A model generated the notes under the pieces. That model was not told the DNA's origin. It did not search any database and worked only from the letters and a program-made list of their open reading frames with translations. Of a stretch of 64,000 bases of DNA, positions 36,851 through 49,716 are shown one piece after another. This DNA is from Podocnemis expansa (taxonomy: Eukaryota; Chordata; Testudines; Podocnemididae): assembly GCA_007922195.1 (NCBI GenBank), contig ML682059.1:14626295-14690294 (forward strand). The letters are read 5' to 3'. Numbering within the stretch: position 1 is the stretch's first letter; each line of letters begins with the position of its first letter. The position numbers were made by a program, and so were the translations under genes.

Positions 36851-38200
36851 GTTGTGTTTTCTTGGGGTACCCAGGGTTGTGAAGCACCTCACTTCCTGTG
36901 GGTGCCTGCCCTTCCTGAGGATGCCTTATCCCTATCTGCTGTTGGTTAGACCCCAACTGCAGCAGCCACAGACAATGCAAGCACTCCTCCCTAGGCCTTA
37001 CGGGCTCATTGAGAAGCACACTCCAAGCCCCCAGCCTTCTGACTATCTCCCTCCAGTGTCCCGTCCTATTGAAGTGACCTGAGGAGTGGGTGGGCGCAAG
37101 CCCACCCACTTCTAAAACCCTTCCCCCAGCCTAAGGGGAAGCGGCACAAGGCAGGGCTTCAAAAAAGTCCAGGGGACAATGAAAGAGAAAACAGGGACGG
37201 GTGTGAAGGTCACAGGTTCAAAACTAGGGTTTCAGAAGGGGATACCGAGCAGAGAACCCCGGACAGCGCCCACTGCTCCCGAAAGGTGTCGAGGGAGCCA
37301 GCGGACGCCGCCCAGAGGAACTCTGCCCGGAGACGTGCACGGACGAGGGAGCGGAAATAGGCCCCACAGTCGCAGGCCCCTCCCTCTGCCAACCTCCTCT
37401 CCAGTGTCCCATCCTGGGTCCTCCAGATGCCCTCAGTCTTCAGTAGCCTGCTCCTGCCAGCAATCCACTTGACTCAGAGCGCTTAGATTTCTTTATAGTG
37501 AAATCAAAGATAAGTTTATTTAAGAAAGCAGAGGGATTGCAAACAGTAACAAGACATAAATTCAAAACAAATGGTTAGAATACATGATATTTTGTACCTA
37601 GAGCCTATACTCAATTAACAAGATAGTCTCATGTCCAGTAAAGTATTGCTCACTCCAGATTCTTGCATTGCTTTACACCCTGTCTGTCTGTGTGCCTCTT
37701 TACATGAGCCAACAGTGTACCTCCTAGGTGAAGGATTCAGCATGCCCCTTGGAGTGCAAAGATATATAAACCAGACCATTCCACTCCTTGGTCTTTATTC
37801 ATAAATAGGGCACCTTCCTACAATTTGTTCCACTCTGTAGATTTCCTATCTCGAAATCTCTCTGTTCCCACCTGGCTCAGTAGGTAAATAGGCATGAGTA
37901 GTGAAGCACAGTACACGTTACCTTATCTCCCAGCTTGGTCGTTCATGTGTCAGGTACCTTCTGCTTGAGAGGACTATTTCCGAGGTGCATCACCTGCTGC
38001 TGACCTGCCTCAGCTCCAACCCTTTAAGAACATAATTTTCAGCTTATTTAACAAATATGACAGTGGGCTACTGGCTGTCGGTGAAGACCTTGCATACCAC
38101 CCTTTTCCAAACTATTATGCAGATATCAGATTCAGGGAGATCCCTGCAAAACTTAGGCACGTCTGTGCCCTGTGCCACATGGCATGAAGGGGTCCCTGAG
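36851..38200. mobile_element. insertion splitting the CR1, LTR-like
   Basis: About 1.35 kb that starts TGTTGTG and ends near GAGTCA between two adjoining CR1 pieces. It contains an AAGTTTATTTAAGAAAG stretch like that seen in turtle LTRs. No coding domain and no clear target duplication were found, so class is uncertain. Confidence 0.4.
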
Positions 38201-38510
38201 TCAAAAATTTCCCATTCTTCCTCTTCCTTTTTGAGCTGTTGGCACCAGAACTGGATATGGTATTCCAGTAATGGTCTTACTAGTGCTGCTTACACAGAGG
38301 TAATACCACCTCCCTACTCTTACTTCATATTCCCTCCCTCCATACATCAAGGATATTCTTAACCTCAGTCACAGCATTGCCCTGGGAGCTCATGAGCACT
38401 TGATTATCCACCATGAGCCCTAAATCCTATTCTGAATCACTGTTTTCCAGAATACAACCCTCTGTCCTGTAAATGTGAGTGATCTGCATTGTTTGGGCAG
38501 AATGTACAGA
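38200..38510 (-). mobile_element. CR1 LINE reverse-transcriptase end (part 2)
   Basis: Antisense of the last part of CR1 ORF2, recognised by GGCACCAGAACTGGATATGG..TATTCCAG and GGGAGCTCATGAGCAC. Continuous with part 1 once the insertion is removed. Confidence 0.65.
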
Positions 38511-39690
38511 GGAAATTAGGGGTAGATCTTAACTGAGTGTTAGATGCCTAGAAATAGTGATTCACAAAGCCTGAGGTGGGTGCCTAGCCTCCTTACACAA
38601 TGAATGGTGAAAGAGGTGCATCTCAGACTGTGACTCAGAAAACCCAGCACAGTAGGTGGGGAGCTGCCTAAACTAACTGATGGGAGATGTTGACCAGAGT
38701 GGGTGTATGCCCGGGCCTGCCCCTCTTTTTGAGTAGCCACTGGCTATGGGAGAAGTCAGTCCCTCTTTGGGTTTCTCAGCTGTGAATGTTCTCCTGGAGT
38801 TAGGCATTACACCATTTTAGCAATAAGCCAAGTAGGAGGAGGTGTCTGCCTTAGGGCTCAGTGTTTCAAAGGCTTAATTGAGATGTGTATATCAAGGTTC
38901 ACTCCCTCCTGTTCTTTCCCAAGACAGAAGAATGAATTTGAATGGAAATTCTGTGAGCTCACCCCTGTACTTTGGGACATTTTGATATGTAGCTCCCTTA
39001 GTATCGCCTGTTGAAGCTGTGGACATTGTGAAGCTCTCATCCTGCAGGTGCACAATGAAAGAATGGTTAGAGTACGGGGACTGGGCTTGGGGTCTCCCAC
39101 TGCCCAGCTGCGTGTTCTAGTCACTGGACAACAGAGCTATCCTCAGTGCAGAAGCAACCTTACTGTTGGCATTTCCTAACTTTTGAATGCATAACTTAGC
39201 AATCTTAAATATGTTCTTTTTACATAATAATTATGTATAATTACGGTTGGGAGTAATATTTCAGACAAAACTTTTTTCTCCAGTGAAAATTAAAGATTCC
39301 AGTCAACCACAACATTTCAATATTTTTTTTAAATGGTTGGACTAGAGTTACCCAATTCTCGAGGAAGAGGAGATGGTGCTGCCCCTTTAATTCAATAGCC
39401 TGGCACCAAGGGCATTCATTTGGCATGTGGGAATCTAGATTAAAATTCCCACCTTAGAGATGGCATTTGAATCCAGTTGTCTCACATCCCAGGTAAATTT
39501 CCTCATCTCCAAATATTCTGGGGTAGGTCTGTTTCAGTCTCCTGTTGAGCTGTTCCACTTTACTTGAAATACTAAGTATTCATCAGGCCACAGAGTGAGA
39601 ATGACTCTAACATGGTCATTAAATTATTCACCTAGAACAGGAGACTCATAACTTCAAGTTCATTCTCTAATCAGTTATACAAAGTAGAAC
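38511..39690. other. mostly unique; SINE fragment at 39078-39140
   Basis: At 39078-39140 the minus strand has a decayed tRNA-like A box (GTGACTAGAACAC) and GGGAGACCCC, a SINE relic. Nothing else recognised. Confidence 0.4.
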
Positions 39691-39699
39691 AGGGAGCCC

Positions 39700-39760
39700 C
39701 ATCTCTGGTGGCTAGAGCACCCATCTGGTATGTGGGAAACCTGGGTTCAAGTACCTGCTA
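39700..39760 (+). repeat. tRNA-like SINE fragment
   Basis: TGGTGGCTAGAGCACCC (A box) is followed by GGGTTCAAGTACC (B box) at tRNA-like spacing. Not a functional tRNA; no cloverleaf closes. Confidence 0.6.
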
Positions 39761-39872
39761 TATTGCTGATATGAATTCCATTCTTAACCAGGATGTTTTT
39801 TTAACCAAAGTAGTCTTGTGTTATGATTATAGAATTGTGTATTTTTGAAGAGGGAATTTATGAAATACTCAT

Positions 39873-40290
39873 TTATTGTAATAGGTCTTCAGTTACAACA
39901 TTTTTTGCAAAAGTTTTAGCTGACCGTAGAACTTTTCCTTGGTAGTTCGTGTCCTTCACGTAAGCTTTCGGATTTTCATGGTTTCTTCCCCGAGTGAGCG
40001 CCACATACAATTGTCTGAAGAGTAAGCATGATATCTTGGAAACAGCTGAAAGCATAACTGAGACCCTTCTAATTTTGTCAAGTTCCAAAGGGGCAGCTGT
40101 GTCACCAGAGTGAGCCATCCCTGGGTTTCACTGGCTGTTACTGTCCAATTTTTCAACCCTCAGCCTTTTCACCTGTATGAATTACAGTCAGGCATGCAGC
40201 TACAATAAGGTATATAGCTGTGGCATGCCAAGAATCCTAGGAGCAATTGGTTGAGTCACCTCTGACATCACAATGGCTTGTAACAGGGCA
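39873..40290 (-). mobile_element. Helitron-like remnant (Pif1-type helicase C-terminus)
   Basis: The minus strand encodes LFRQLYVALTRGRNHENP, then AYVKDTNYQGKVL and FAKNVVTEDLLQ, then TAA. RQLYVALTR resembles helicase motif VI (GQLYVALSR) of Pif1-like helicases, and NVV..E.L the usual tail found in Helitron Rep-Hel proteins. Sequence upstream of this on the minus strand (40085-40290) is repeated in the plus orientation at 62930-63180. The helicase identity rests on one motif, so it is moderately supported. Confidence 0.5.
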
Positions 40291-42266
40291 CACTTCACAT
40301 CATGCACACATGAACATAGCAAATTACTATAGTAGATGTATTCTGTGTGCATATAATCAATCAGGTCATTATTATATACAAATCTAACTTATAATTCAGT
40401 GATCCATTCATATTTATCTATAAGAAACAAGGTCTAATATAGAAGTACTCTAAATAGTGAATTTGTCAGAAAATCATCATATATATATTTTTTTTTAGAA
40501 ACTGCAAGAATGTTTTACTAATGGCAGCATAAAACATGCAGCATATGGCCACCAGAATGAAATTCCTCAGAACACCACAGGTCTTCTTTCTATATTGTAT
40601 TTGAAGGTCTACCACATGCTTGCAGCAGTACCCCTTCTTTTGCTGTATCAGTTAGCGGCTTGATTCATAAACATGGCAGATCCTGCATTTTCGAGTTATC
40701 AGTAAGTCTAAAATAGGCAATGGCATCTTTGATGTAGAATGCCACCCCCAACTCCTGCTGCCTGCTCTTTCCTTCCTAAAGATGCTGTGTATCCAGTGAT
40801 TTTAATATTCCAGTCATGTGAATTCTCCCACCAGGTTTCAGTAATGCTAACACTTTTGCCAAATTTCCTCTCATAATTTATTTCCAATTTGTCATTTGTT
40901 ACCTAGTCTTCTGGAACTGGTATAACAAATTTATTCGCTTCATATTTCTTGACACCTTTACTACATTCATGATACCTGGAGTGTGAGTTATATGACTGAG
41001 CATACAGCAGGAGATGGCTCTATACTCTGCAAAACAAAGTAGCTCTGCATTACCCCACTTATCAAGCCTATGGTTCACCTCCAGTGTTTTCTGCTGTTTG
41101 TTCTTGTTTTGTGGAATAGGAAAGATTTCTCGGGAAGTAACCTGTACTTTCTTCTCCTTCAACTCTCTTTTGAAGTTTCTGAGATCTTTGATGATCTGTG
41201 AAGGGTCACTGAAGCCATATAGTTCACACCAGTATATTCATAAATGTATATATACAATGGCATGCTCCTAATTTTAAATAGCTCTCCCTAAACACCTTGA
41301 TAAGTATATCTTCATTTTTTCCACATCCTTCCAAACAGTGTGTATTATGACAACAAAAAAATAAAACAATTCCAAAAAAACTTAGTGGTTAAAGTATCCA
41401 AACAGCATAAAATAAAATTAAAAAGCAGATAATTTGGTAACTTAAATTGAATTAATAGCACTGTTTGTTTTAAGCACTATTTCATAAACCAATAAATAAA
41501 TGCACAAATAATAATAAAAAGAATGTAAAGGAACACAATTCCATCAACTTTTTCAGGAAACGAACATAAATTTCCACTTTTTCAGATGTATGTATTCAAT
41601 ATATAGAAAAACAATGTAAAACCCAACCCAGTTCCTAGTCTTTGTGTTAGCATTGGAGACATTGTTTCTAATTCACTGCTGATGTATATGGGTATACCAA
41701 ATCCTCTTGTGGCCTCAGTACCTTCATATACCCTTCAGCAAGCATCCAGCATGGAGGGTTACTTCTGTGTGGAGACAGTAGAAGTTTCTTATATTTTGTT
41801 TTTAAAAATGGAATTATTTCCCATCTTTTGACGTACAGAAAATCCAACCAGTCTCTGCCCTATTATACCCAAGCCAACAACTCAATGAGCTTCTGTTCAG
41901 AGAAGTGAGAATAAAGAAAAACATAGAGTAAAATAAACTGACCAATGACTTCAAGAATGTAGGACAGCAGACTAAGGATCCAATGGAAAATCCTGATCTT
42001 GAGCAAGTAATACATACCTGGGTATGGATTTCTAACTAGTAGCTTCCAGAGAAGTGAACCCACATGCTTTGAATTCAGTTGTTCTCCAGCTTCATCATCT
42101 TAAGTGCTATTGGCAAGGACAGGTGTTCTCTGTCTCTTTTTAAATGACACGCCTCTTTTTAAAAACTTTCAATGATCTGTTCCACTGCTTTTCAATCTGC
42201 AGGCTGTGGACCTTGATGATCCTTAGACTGTGTTTCGGAGGTCACTGAGAAGTTGTTACCATAGAA
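40291..42266. other. no recognisable gene or repeat
   Basis: AT-rich with A-runs. No supported feature. Confidence 0.45.
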
Positions 42267-42396
42267 CAGTGGTTTTCAAACTGTGGGCTTTAGCCTACTG
42301 AGGGTCCACAGACTATGTCTGAAATGTTCAAAGGAGTCCATACCTCCACCTGAAATTTTTTAAGGGGTTCAAATGAAATAAGGCTGAAAACCACTG
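42267..42396. mobile_element. short TIR MITE, CAGTGGTTTTCAAAC family
   Basis: Inverted ends CAGTGGTTTTCAAAC and GCTGAAAACCACTG. No target duplication could be matched. A related CTTTTCAATCTGCAGGCTGTGG text lies just before it at 42187, which suggests a partial second copy. Confidence 0.55.
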
Positions 42397-42430
42397 ATCT
42401 ATGCAGCACACAATTCCTTTAAGAGCTGAA

Positions 42431-42620
42431 ACAAACAAGGAGTCCTGTGACACTCAAAGACTAACAAATATATTTATTGCCTGAGCTTTTGTGGGAGAAA
42501 ATCCCCATTAATCACAGATTTTTCTCCCACAAAAGCTCAGGCGATAAATATATTTGTTAGTCTTCAAGCGCCACAGGACTTCTTGTTTGTCTCACTGAAC
42601 TAGCCTAACATGGCTGCTCG
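42431..42620. repeat. fold-back repeat, copy 4 (near-perfect palindrome)
   Basis: Left arm from 42431 (ACAAACAAGGAGTCCTGTG..AACAAATATATTTATTGCC..GTGGGAGAAAATC) is mirrored by the right arm ending at 42590 (..CACAGGACTTCTTGTTTGT). Arms are ~75 bp with few mismatches. The best preserved copy in the window. Confidence 0.85.
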
Positions 42621-44280
42621 TTTGCATTTTGAGAAGTGACTTTCTCCCCCTCTTGAGACTGTAATCCTTATCTCGTGGATAAAAGCAACCAGAAAAAATT
42701 CTAAGTAGAAGACAGGGAGAAAAAAAAATACACGTTACCCCACTACAGAGGCTGCTTTCTTCATTATGTTTACAGAAAGATCAAAAGCTGTAATTAAAGT
42801 GGTAGAGGTTCCTCTATGCATGCTAAACCTGTTTTCAATGGGTTGTAAATCTTCCTCAAAGTACAGTACATTATCTGAATTGAAAAACGTTCATGTCTTA
42901 TCTCAATCCAAGACAGTACCCTCACCACCTCCTGAAAACATGAAGAAAATCTGTTCTGCCATTTCTGAGTTAAGGCAGGTGGAAGAAGACTCTTATTCTG
43001 CTTTAGCAAAGTAATCTGTCTTTTGCACTCAGCTCAGAAATGGATGAATTCTAAAACATAAAGGAAGGTGTACTGATAATTCAGAACCAACTATCCTCAA
43101 ATTGTAACTGTTATTAATGGTTGAAAGTGACAGTTTGTTCATATACTGATTTTAAGTTATTTTTTCTGATATACTTGCAGTAAGGATATGTACTAGTATG
43201 GAAAAAAAATAATATAGAGATTGCTCAGACTTTCGGTAGCACCAGTCTCTCCCTTTCCGAATCTAATTATGTTTTACTTCCCACACAATGGGCCCGATCC
43301 TGAAGTATTTTGTTTGTAGCTAGTATATTGATGACTATCGTGTATGGTCTCATAGAATCATTTGGCCAACTCATGGTGGTAAGTATTACATCCAGTAGTA
43401 ATTACTTACGAGATCATTCTGCAAAAGATAATCAGTTTATAGACATTGGTTTGTTATGATTAAAATATTATTAGTCTGGGATTGACACAATTCCCTCTAC
43501 AGCTACCCTAAATTGGAAGCATACAAAAACTATGCTGATGAAATGTTAAGGTTGTCATACTGATGTTAATTTGACCACATTACCAATATGCTGGATTTTT
43601 ATTGCTTTTTCTGCTGTGCAACTCTATGGTCTCTATTTACTGTACATGCAATATAACCCAGTTAATATGTTATAGAAAACTTAATTTTTAATATGCTGAT
43701 TTCTTGCTTTCATTTTTCAACCCTAATATTACATAATGTAGTTTTTCATTAGCTTCCTTGCATCCCTTTCAAAACGTGGGAACCTTTGTTTTCGAGACAA
43801 TATCAGATCACAAGTGTCGCCAGGAGAGAAGTGTGTTTTAAATCATTAGGGTAAGGGGGTCCCAGAACCAGAATGCAGATACAGAACCTCAGTGAGATGA
43901 GGTTGGCTCTTTGTGGAATGCCTTGTAAGCTTTGGGTGCGGGGCAGTCTCATTGAGGTTCTGAGGTCTAAAGCTGCCTTCACCGTAGTAGGTCTTCCTGA
44001 AATGGCTGTTATCTCCTATTGACTCAATGGGGATTGATGCCATTGGCTCTCCTTAGCAAATATAGGCAATGCCTTTCCTTGTTCCTAAAGTGCATGAAAC
44101 CCTGCTTCCCTCAAGAAAGATGGCAGCTCCTATACTGTCGTGAGGCAGAGGTGAACATTGGGAGAGGGGAATTGTGGTTGTAGCCCGTGGTTAAAGTATA
44201 ATTTGAAGGGCCTGGGGACCCTCCTAATCTCCAGGCCCCCCCTTCATGCATGTGTGGGTCCCAGCTCAGGTAGGATGAAG
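42621..44280. other. no recognisable gene or repeat
   Basis: Nothing supported on either strand. Confidence 0.45.
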
Positions 44281-44920
44281 GCATGTAATGTGCAGGGGGG
44301 GAGGAAGGAGGAGGAAGAAGGGAGAAAGGGCAGGAGGCAGGGGTGTTGAAGGGGTGGCTGGGGGTAGGGGCAGGAGATGGGGGCAGTGAAGTGACAGGTG
44401 GGAGGCAGGAGGTGTTAGGGTGGTGAAGGAGGGTAGGGGCAGCAGATGGGAGCAGAGAAGGGGTGGATGGTGGCAGGAGGTGGGGTGCTGGGGCAGGGGC
44501 AGGAGGTAGGAGATGGGGGCCTGGGGCTATATGGGAAGGGGACACTGGGCCGATTGCCCAGCCAGTGCTCCTCTATGGCTATGGGGAGCTCAGGGACCCC
44601 AACTGGGGCAGGCCCAGCAGAAAAGAGTCTGCCCTGCAGTTACGTGCACTGCCCACAGCCCCCGGCCCCAACCCCAGCCCCGGCCCACCTTGCTTCCCAA
44701 GTACCTGTGGAGCTGAAGCAGCCTTGGTGCTATGCTCCCAGTTCAGGCCCTGGCCATAGGCGACTACTACAGGCCTGGCTCCCACTCCTCCTCTGAGTTT
44801 GGCCCAGGCCCACCTCTGGGGCCCCCTTACCTTGTTGCTAGAGCAGAACTGCCATGCCATGGGCTGTTCCTCCTGCCCTGAGCGTGCTGCACACTGGTTG
44901 AAAACCACTGCCACAGAGAA
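44281..44920. repeat. purine/GC-rich low-complexity block with hAT-like right end
   Basis: The plus strand from 44290 to 44520 is almost all G and A (GGGGGAGGAAGGAGGAGG and variable AGGGGTGG units), then becomes C-rich. It ends GGTTGAAAACCACTG at about 44897-44912, which matches the right end of the CAGTGGTTTTCAACC hAT family. The matching left end was not found. ORFs here are composition artefacts. Confidence 0.45.
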
Positions 44921-47900
44921 GTGGAAATTCTCTGTTCAGGTTCTTTCTATCCCTTCAGGCAAAGGGAGAAATAGAACTAAGGGATTTCCCACATCCCAGG
45001 CAAATGGCCTAATCCCGAGCTAAAAGTTGCAGGAGCAACACTGCCCCCCTCCCCAAACTTCTCACAGAACAGCATAGATGCTTAACTCCAAAACAGAGTT
45101 TGCAGCTGAGATGCTTGAGAAGAATGTCTTCTGCATTTAGGTGCCTATCTTTAAGAGAGGGGTAGGATTTAGTACAAACACATCAGTCTGGCTCTCCTAT
45201 TGACTAATTTAGATGAGGCGTCATCTAGGTTGCTGGCTTTTACAATCTGTTTGAGCAAAATTTCCCTTTAATGAGGCTTCTAACAGGAAGCAAACATACA
45301 ATATGTACTGGAATGGAGTCCCCTGGTGATATGGTGTTCTAGGTAAGTTCTGCAGATTTTGGATGACTAAACTGATGGAGATCAATTTAGTAAGGGTCTT
45401 TCTACACAGGAAAGGGCTTAATGGAGGGTTAGCTACTTCTTCATGAGGAATCATTAAGACTTCTCTAGCAGGGTTTGTTTAGTACTAAATAGAAAGATAG
45501 AGATAGGGAAAATCCATAAACACATCAGTTTTAAGTAACTCACCTCCTGGTTTACCCATGCCAAGCCTGGATAATGGATAGACAGGCGTCTAAGACAAAA
45601 CTTTAGGAGTGGAGGTAACGGACCAAGCAGAATGCAGAACTGACCAAGTGCTGCTGTGATAATCTCTTAAAGGAGAGCTCTATTTTTTTTTTATCCACTA
45701 GGTCTTTGAGGGAACTGCTAATCACAGAGGGCGTGGTCTTTTTGACACAGTAGAAGGAATTGGAATCTATCTTAAAGTCAGATGTATTCTTCTGCTCTTC
45801 CTAGGATTTTATACAGATTAACATAGGCCTGCAAGTACTTGTTCATTTGTCTGCCGTGCCAAGTGCAATTACTTCCTCCTTCAAAAAATTAAGCAGGACA
45901 AAATATCTTTCTTGCTTTGTGTAAGCTTCAGGGATCTTTTGAAGTTTCTTTTTCTTTTCTTTTTTGCTTAAGGAATCCCAAGGTGGTCACTTGAAGGTTA
46001 CCCTTTTAACTGTGACACAGGCCTGTCCTGTAAAGTCACTAGTGTGGGAGGCAGGGCTGAGGTAGTAGTCTCCCTCCAAGTGTTTACCAGAGAGTGATAA
46101 AGAACACTCCAGAGACTGTACTTGGACTATAAGCAAGCAGTCTCTCACAGAAATGAGTCTCCAAGGTAACTAGAACACACTGATGAGGAGGCCAAACAGA
46201 CACAGATGTTACCAGCTGCTATCATGGCATAGTCGGAGTCAGGATGATTAGAGCCATGGCCAGGGTGGGCAACACTGAGGCCACACATGCAAAATTTTCT
46301 TCAGGATCATCAAAATCTCAAGGATGATAAGCATTCCAGGAATAAGGGTCCTACGGTGGCTGGAGTCATCTAAGTCTGACCAAAATGATATCCATATACT
46401 GTATGAGAGGATGAGATTAAAGTGTTGAATGACTCTGCTGTGGTACAGATGTGGACTGTGGTATTCTTCGTAAAACATGGAGAACTTCTATTTCAGTAAC
46501 TATTTAATTTAATTTATTTATTTCTACATTACAAAACACATCTGTGGGAAGAGCTCTAAGCTTGTGCTGGTCAAAGGCTGGTCAGAACCCAGCTATGGAT
46601 AAGCTTGTCTTTCAAAACAGGGCATGACCTTTGGTTTCTGCAGGCATGCCCTATCTATCTCCTTACACAATGACAGTTATTTGCACATAGAGGGTGGATC
46701 ACCTTTCGCCATCACCTGGTCACAAGGCCCCACCTTGCTCCATGCCTGGCATTAGTTTTTGTTGGAGGACTCAGCTCCACCCTCCCTGGGACATGTCAGT
46801 TCCTTCTCCACCAATGAGGTGGAGCCAACAGTTCTAAACCTATTTTACTTATGAATACTGAAGGACCTACATGCAGTCAGCCATGATCTCCTTCAAGGGG
46901 GGACAGAATCTTAATTTGGTTAAAGGCACACTCCCTCCAGACAGATGCTGGACTGTGCACTGATCCTGTAGCCAGATGCATTACTAGGCTACTGGTGTAA
47001 GAGGGGAAAATGCAGGATGAATAGAGAAGAGAATTAGCAGGGGATAGAGCACATAAAATCACTAGGGTCATTGTCTGATAATCCCAGTCGGAGACCAGGC
47101 TCCATAACCATAGCTACAGAAGCAGCAAACTGGTTCTGTGTATGAGTCCCCAGATGTCTAAGTGAGTAGCCTGCATTGAACTGAATTTTTATCCCATGGC
47201 TGCTTCTGTGAATCTGTGTACTTACTTAGTAGTTTCCTCAGACCAGAGGATTTGGGGTGAGAAAACAGGATATTTATGCATTTTTGTTACTGTAAACCTA
47301 AACCTCAATGCATTTTTTAACAGATGGTACATATTAGACAGCAAGATTTCCCTCTGTACAATTCTATTATCAAGTCTGTTTCTATTCCATCTTATTAGCA
47401 TACCATCACCTACAGGTGAAATCCTTAAGTCTTGACTCCATGAAAATTCACAGACTTCAGTAGGAGATGTGTATGTACCTATGGCTTGTAATATTTAGCT
47501 CTTTAACTGATTGATGTAATACAATTTTTCAAAGTACCAGGGAAAAGCAGAAATGTCCAGATAATTTTACTGTAATTTTAACACCTCTCTGGTGCTAACG
47601 ATTTGTAGCTTTACAAGAATATCTTGGTGCTGCTTAGTAAGAGAACACAAGTGCTAATGAGTTTACTAATGAGTCTATTCACTCTTTTCATCAACCATTG
47701 TTGCTTTTATTTATTCTCTCTCTCTCTCTCACACCCCCCCCTTTCTTTGTAGATTCTTTAAATAACAAAGGCCAAATTCAAAGTAGTGTAATTTACTGTA
47801 AGTTGGGATCCAGCAGATAAGTAAAACCAGTGCAATTTGTATGAAAACAGAGAAAGCAAGATGAGGTGTTATAAGGAAAAAACTACAGGTGTCTTTTCCT

Positions 47901-48890
47901 GTGTGCTTAAATGTTGGAAGGGAAAGGGCCCAAGATTAGAGAAATTTGAAGAGAAAAGTACTGAAACCACAAAAATAAAACACTTACCAAAAAAGTTCCC
48001 AAGTTATTAATTCACAAATTATTTTATTAGATTTAATATCAGCTTCATCAACTGAACCCACAGAGGCAGATCTGTAAAGGTGCTTATTAAAACATTAGTT
48101 TTGCCATGTCTTGGAAGAACATATATACATATCCCCAAAAGGCACAGAAATCCCCCAAATCATAAAATAAGTACGCTAAGATTACATGAGTTCACCAGAC
48201 TTCAAAAAAAGTATGACTTTAAATACACAAGAAGAACATCCATAATTACAAAAGTAAAGGCAAAAATAAATTTAAGTGTTTTGGAAGAGGGTTTAAACAC
48301 TCATGCTTTAGCACATAAGCAGATCTCTTACTGACAGATATAAGGAAGGAACCTTCCCTATGGGTTGAAACATCTGTTGCTGACCACTGTCAAAGCCAAG
48401 TTACTGGATTATGATAACTTGTTTGACTTAGTATGGCAACTCCCATGCCCTAAGCAGACAGCATCTTGTATACATGTTAATTGAATATCCAGACTTTCAG
48501 CAGGAATGTACATGCTAAACTGAACAGCTTGTTATTCATAATGGAAATTCTTAGAAAACAATTATAATCATGAAGACAAAATTTTAGATTAGCATCAATT
48601 ATACAATTTATCATTTTAATTTGCTACAAAACAATTTTTGTTTCAATGATTCTTGTAAAAAAGGAGTGTATTAACAGTATCAGACTGAAAGGTATCCTTT
48701 TAAAAATGTATTTGCTTAAAAACTGAACTTTGAATTAAAGCTTGAATGTCAGTAATTGTTACTACAACTCTGCTCTAGCAAGATTTGTGCATGAAAAACT
48801 TCCGTTTAAAGTACAGAGGAGTGCCAGAATACTTGTAAAATTGGGCCCCATGTGAACTAATTTTTTCCCATAAACTCATTTTTACACTGT
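44921..48890. other. intergenic, no gene recognised
   Basis: Between GALNT12 and receptor exon 1A. Holds a short (CT)n run near 47717-47735; otherwise plain AT-rich sequence. Confidence 0.4.
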
Positions 48891-48893
48891 TGC

Positions 48894-49423
48894 TTTATTT
48901 CTTAGACATATGAAAGAGCAGTAAATAATTAATAATTTTACTTTATTAGGAATTTGTCAAGTACCATGAACATTTAAAATGCTAGGACATTCAGTCAAGT
49001 ACGTGCAATCTGGAGTGTTATTTGTGCAAAATTATTAGGACCTATTCTGCCTTGAGATGTAGAAATGAAACTCCGCACTGACTTCAGTGCAAACTTTGCT
49101 CTACTTACACATCTCAGGGCAGAATTTGACCTACATTTACATTTTTGGAATTTTAAAGAATGCTTAGCTAGTATCCATTAAAAAGGCACTACTGTAGAAT
49201 GTTTTAGAAAAATAAACATTTTAAAGTTACTGCAGATAACATTAGTGCAATTACTTTCACTTTCTTACTTGCACACAATAGGTTAAAAAAATATAGTCAC
49301 TTGTGAAAGAGCATAAGACATTTTAGAAACCGTATAGCTGCCAAGTTAAGAGAATAGTGGAAGGGAAGATTTCTGCAGTGCAGAATATTCACAGTGACTG
49401 TTCAAGAGAGTTCAACATTTAAT
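48894..49423 (-). promoter_or_regulatory. candidate GALNT12 3' UTR polyadenylation signals
   Basis: Reading the minus strand after the GALNT12 stop, an ATTAAA lies at 49423-49418 and AATAAA hexamers lie at 48947-48942 and 48899-48894. They would give 3' UTRs of roughly 0.2 to 0.7 kb. Such hexamers are common by chance in AT-rich DNA, so use of any one is only a guess. Confidence 0.25.
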
Positions 49424-49578
49424 GCCTTTTAGTGCTCCAGAAAACAAGGTTTACAACTTGTAAACAACTTACAACTTTTTTCACACAAAAATACAGCAAC
49501 TATGTAATTTTTCCAAAGGTTTCCTTGCTGCTGACTAGCAAGTTAACATTTTCAGCCATACAGTTGATGGCATCTGCA

Positions 49579-49716
49579 TCAACTTCTCTCTTTGAAGAAC
49601 CATTTTTGGTATTCGGAATCACTGCAAGGTCGTAATAATGGTGCTGGATTGCCATTGTACGAGTTTGACTCGGCCTGTAGACACTGCTGGGTTTGTACAT
49701 GGAACAAAGTACCATC
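49579..49716 (-). CDS. GALNT12: GALNT12 terminal coding exon with stop codon
   Basis: This exon encodes the last 45 residues and the stop of the same GalNAc-transferase. The acceptor is a pyrimidine-rich tract ending TTTTGTAG directly before GAT (49716-49714). The reading frame starts DGTLFHVQTQQCLQAES, continues through PLLRPCSDSEY, ends QKWFFKERS, and stops with TGA at 49581-49579. It is the gamma repeat of the ricin-like trefoil: the QCLQ cysteine pairs with the RPC cysteine, and QKW is the QxW motif. The family's usual CLD carbohydrate-binding triad is CLQ here; human GALNT12 also departs from CLD at this place, so sugar binding by this repeat is doubtful. The end WFFKER is almost the human GALNT12 C-terminus. 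It joins in phase 0 to the exon at 61696. Confidence 0.92.
   Translation of the reverse strand, partial: DGTLFHVQTQQCLQAESNSYNGNPAPLLRPCSDSEYQKWFFKERS

Noticed and set aside
39700..39760. tRNA gene
   Set aside because: A and B boxes are present but no cloverleaf can be closed; it is a SINE relic.
44111..44914. Several overlapping ORFs of about 100-144 codons
   Set aside because: Produced by purine/pyrimidine-rich low-complexity sequence, with no family resemblance.
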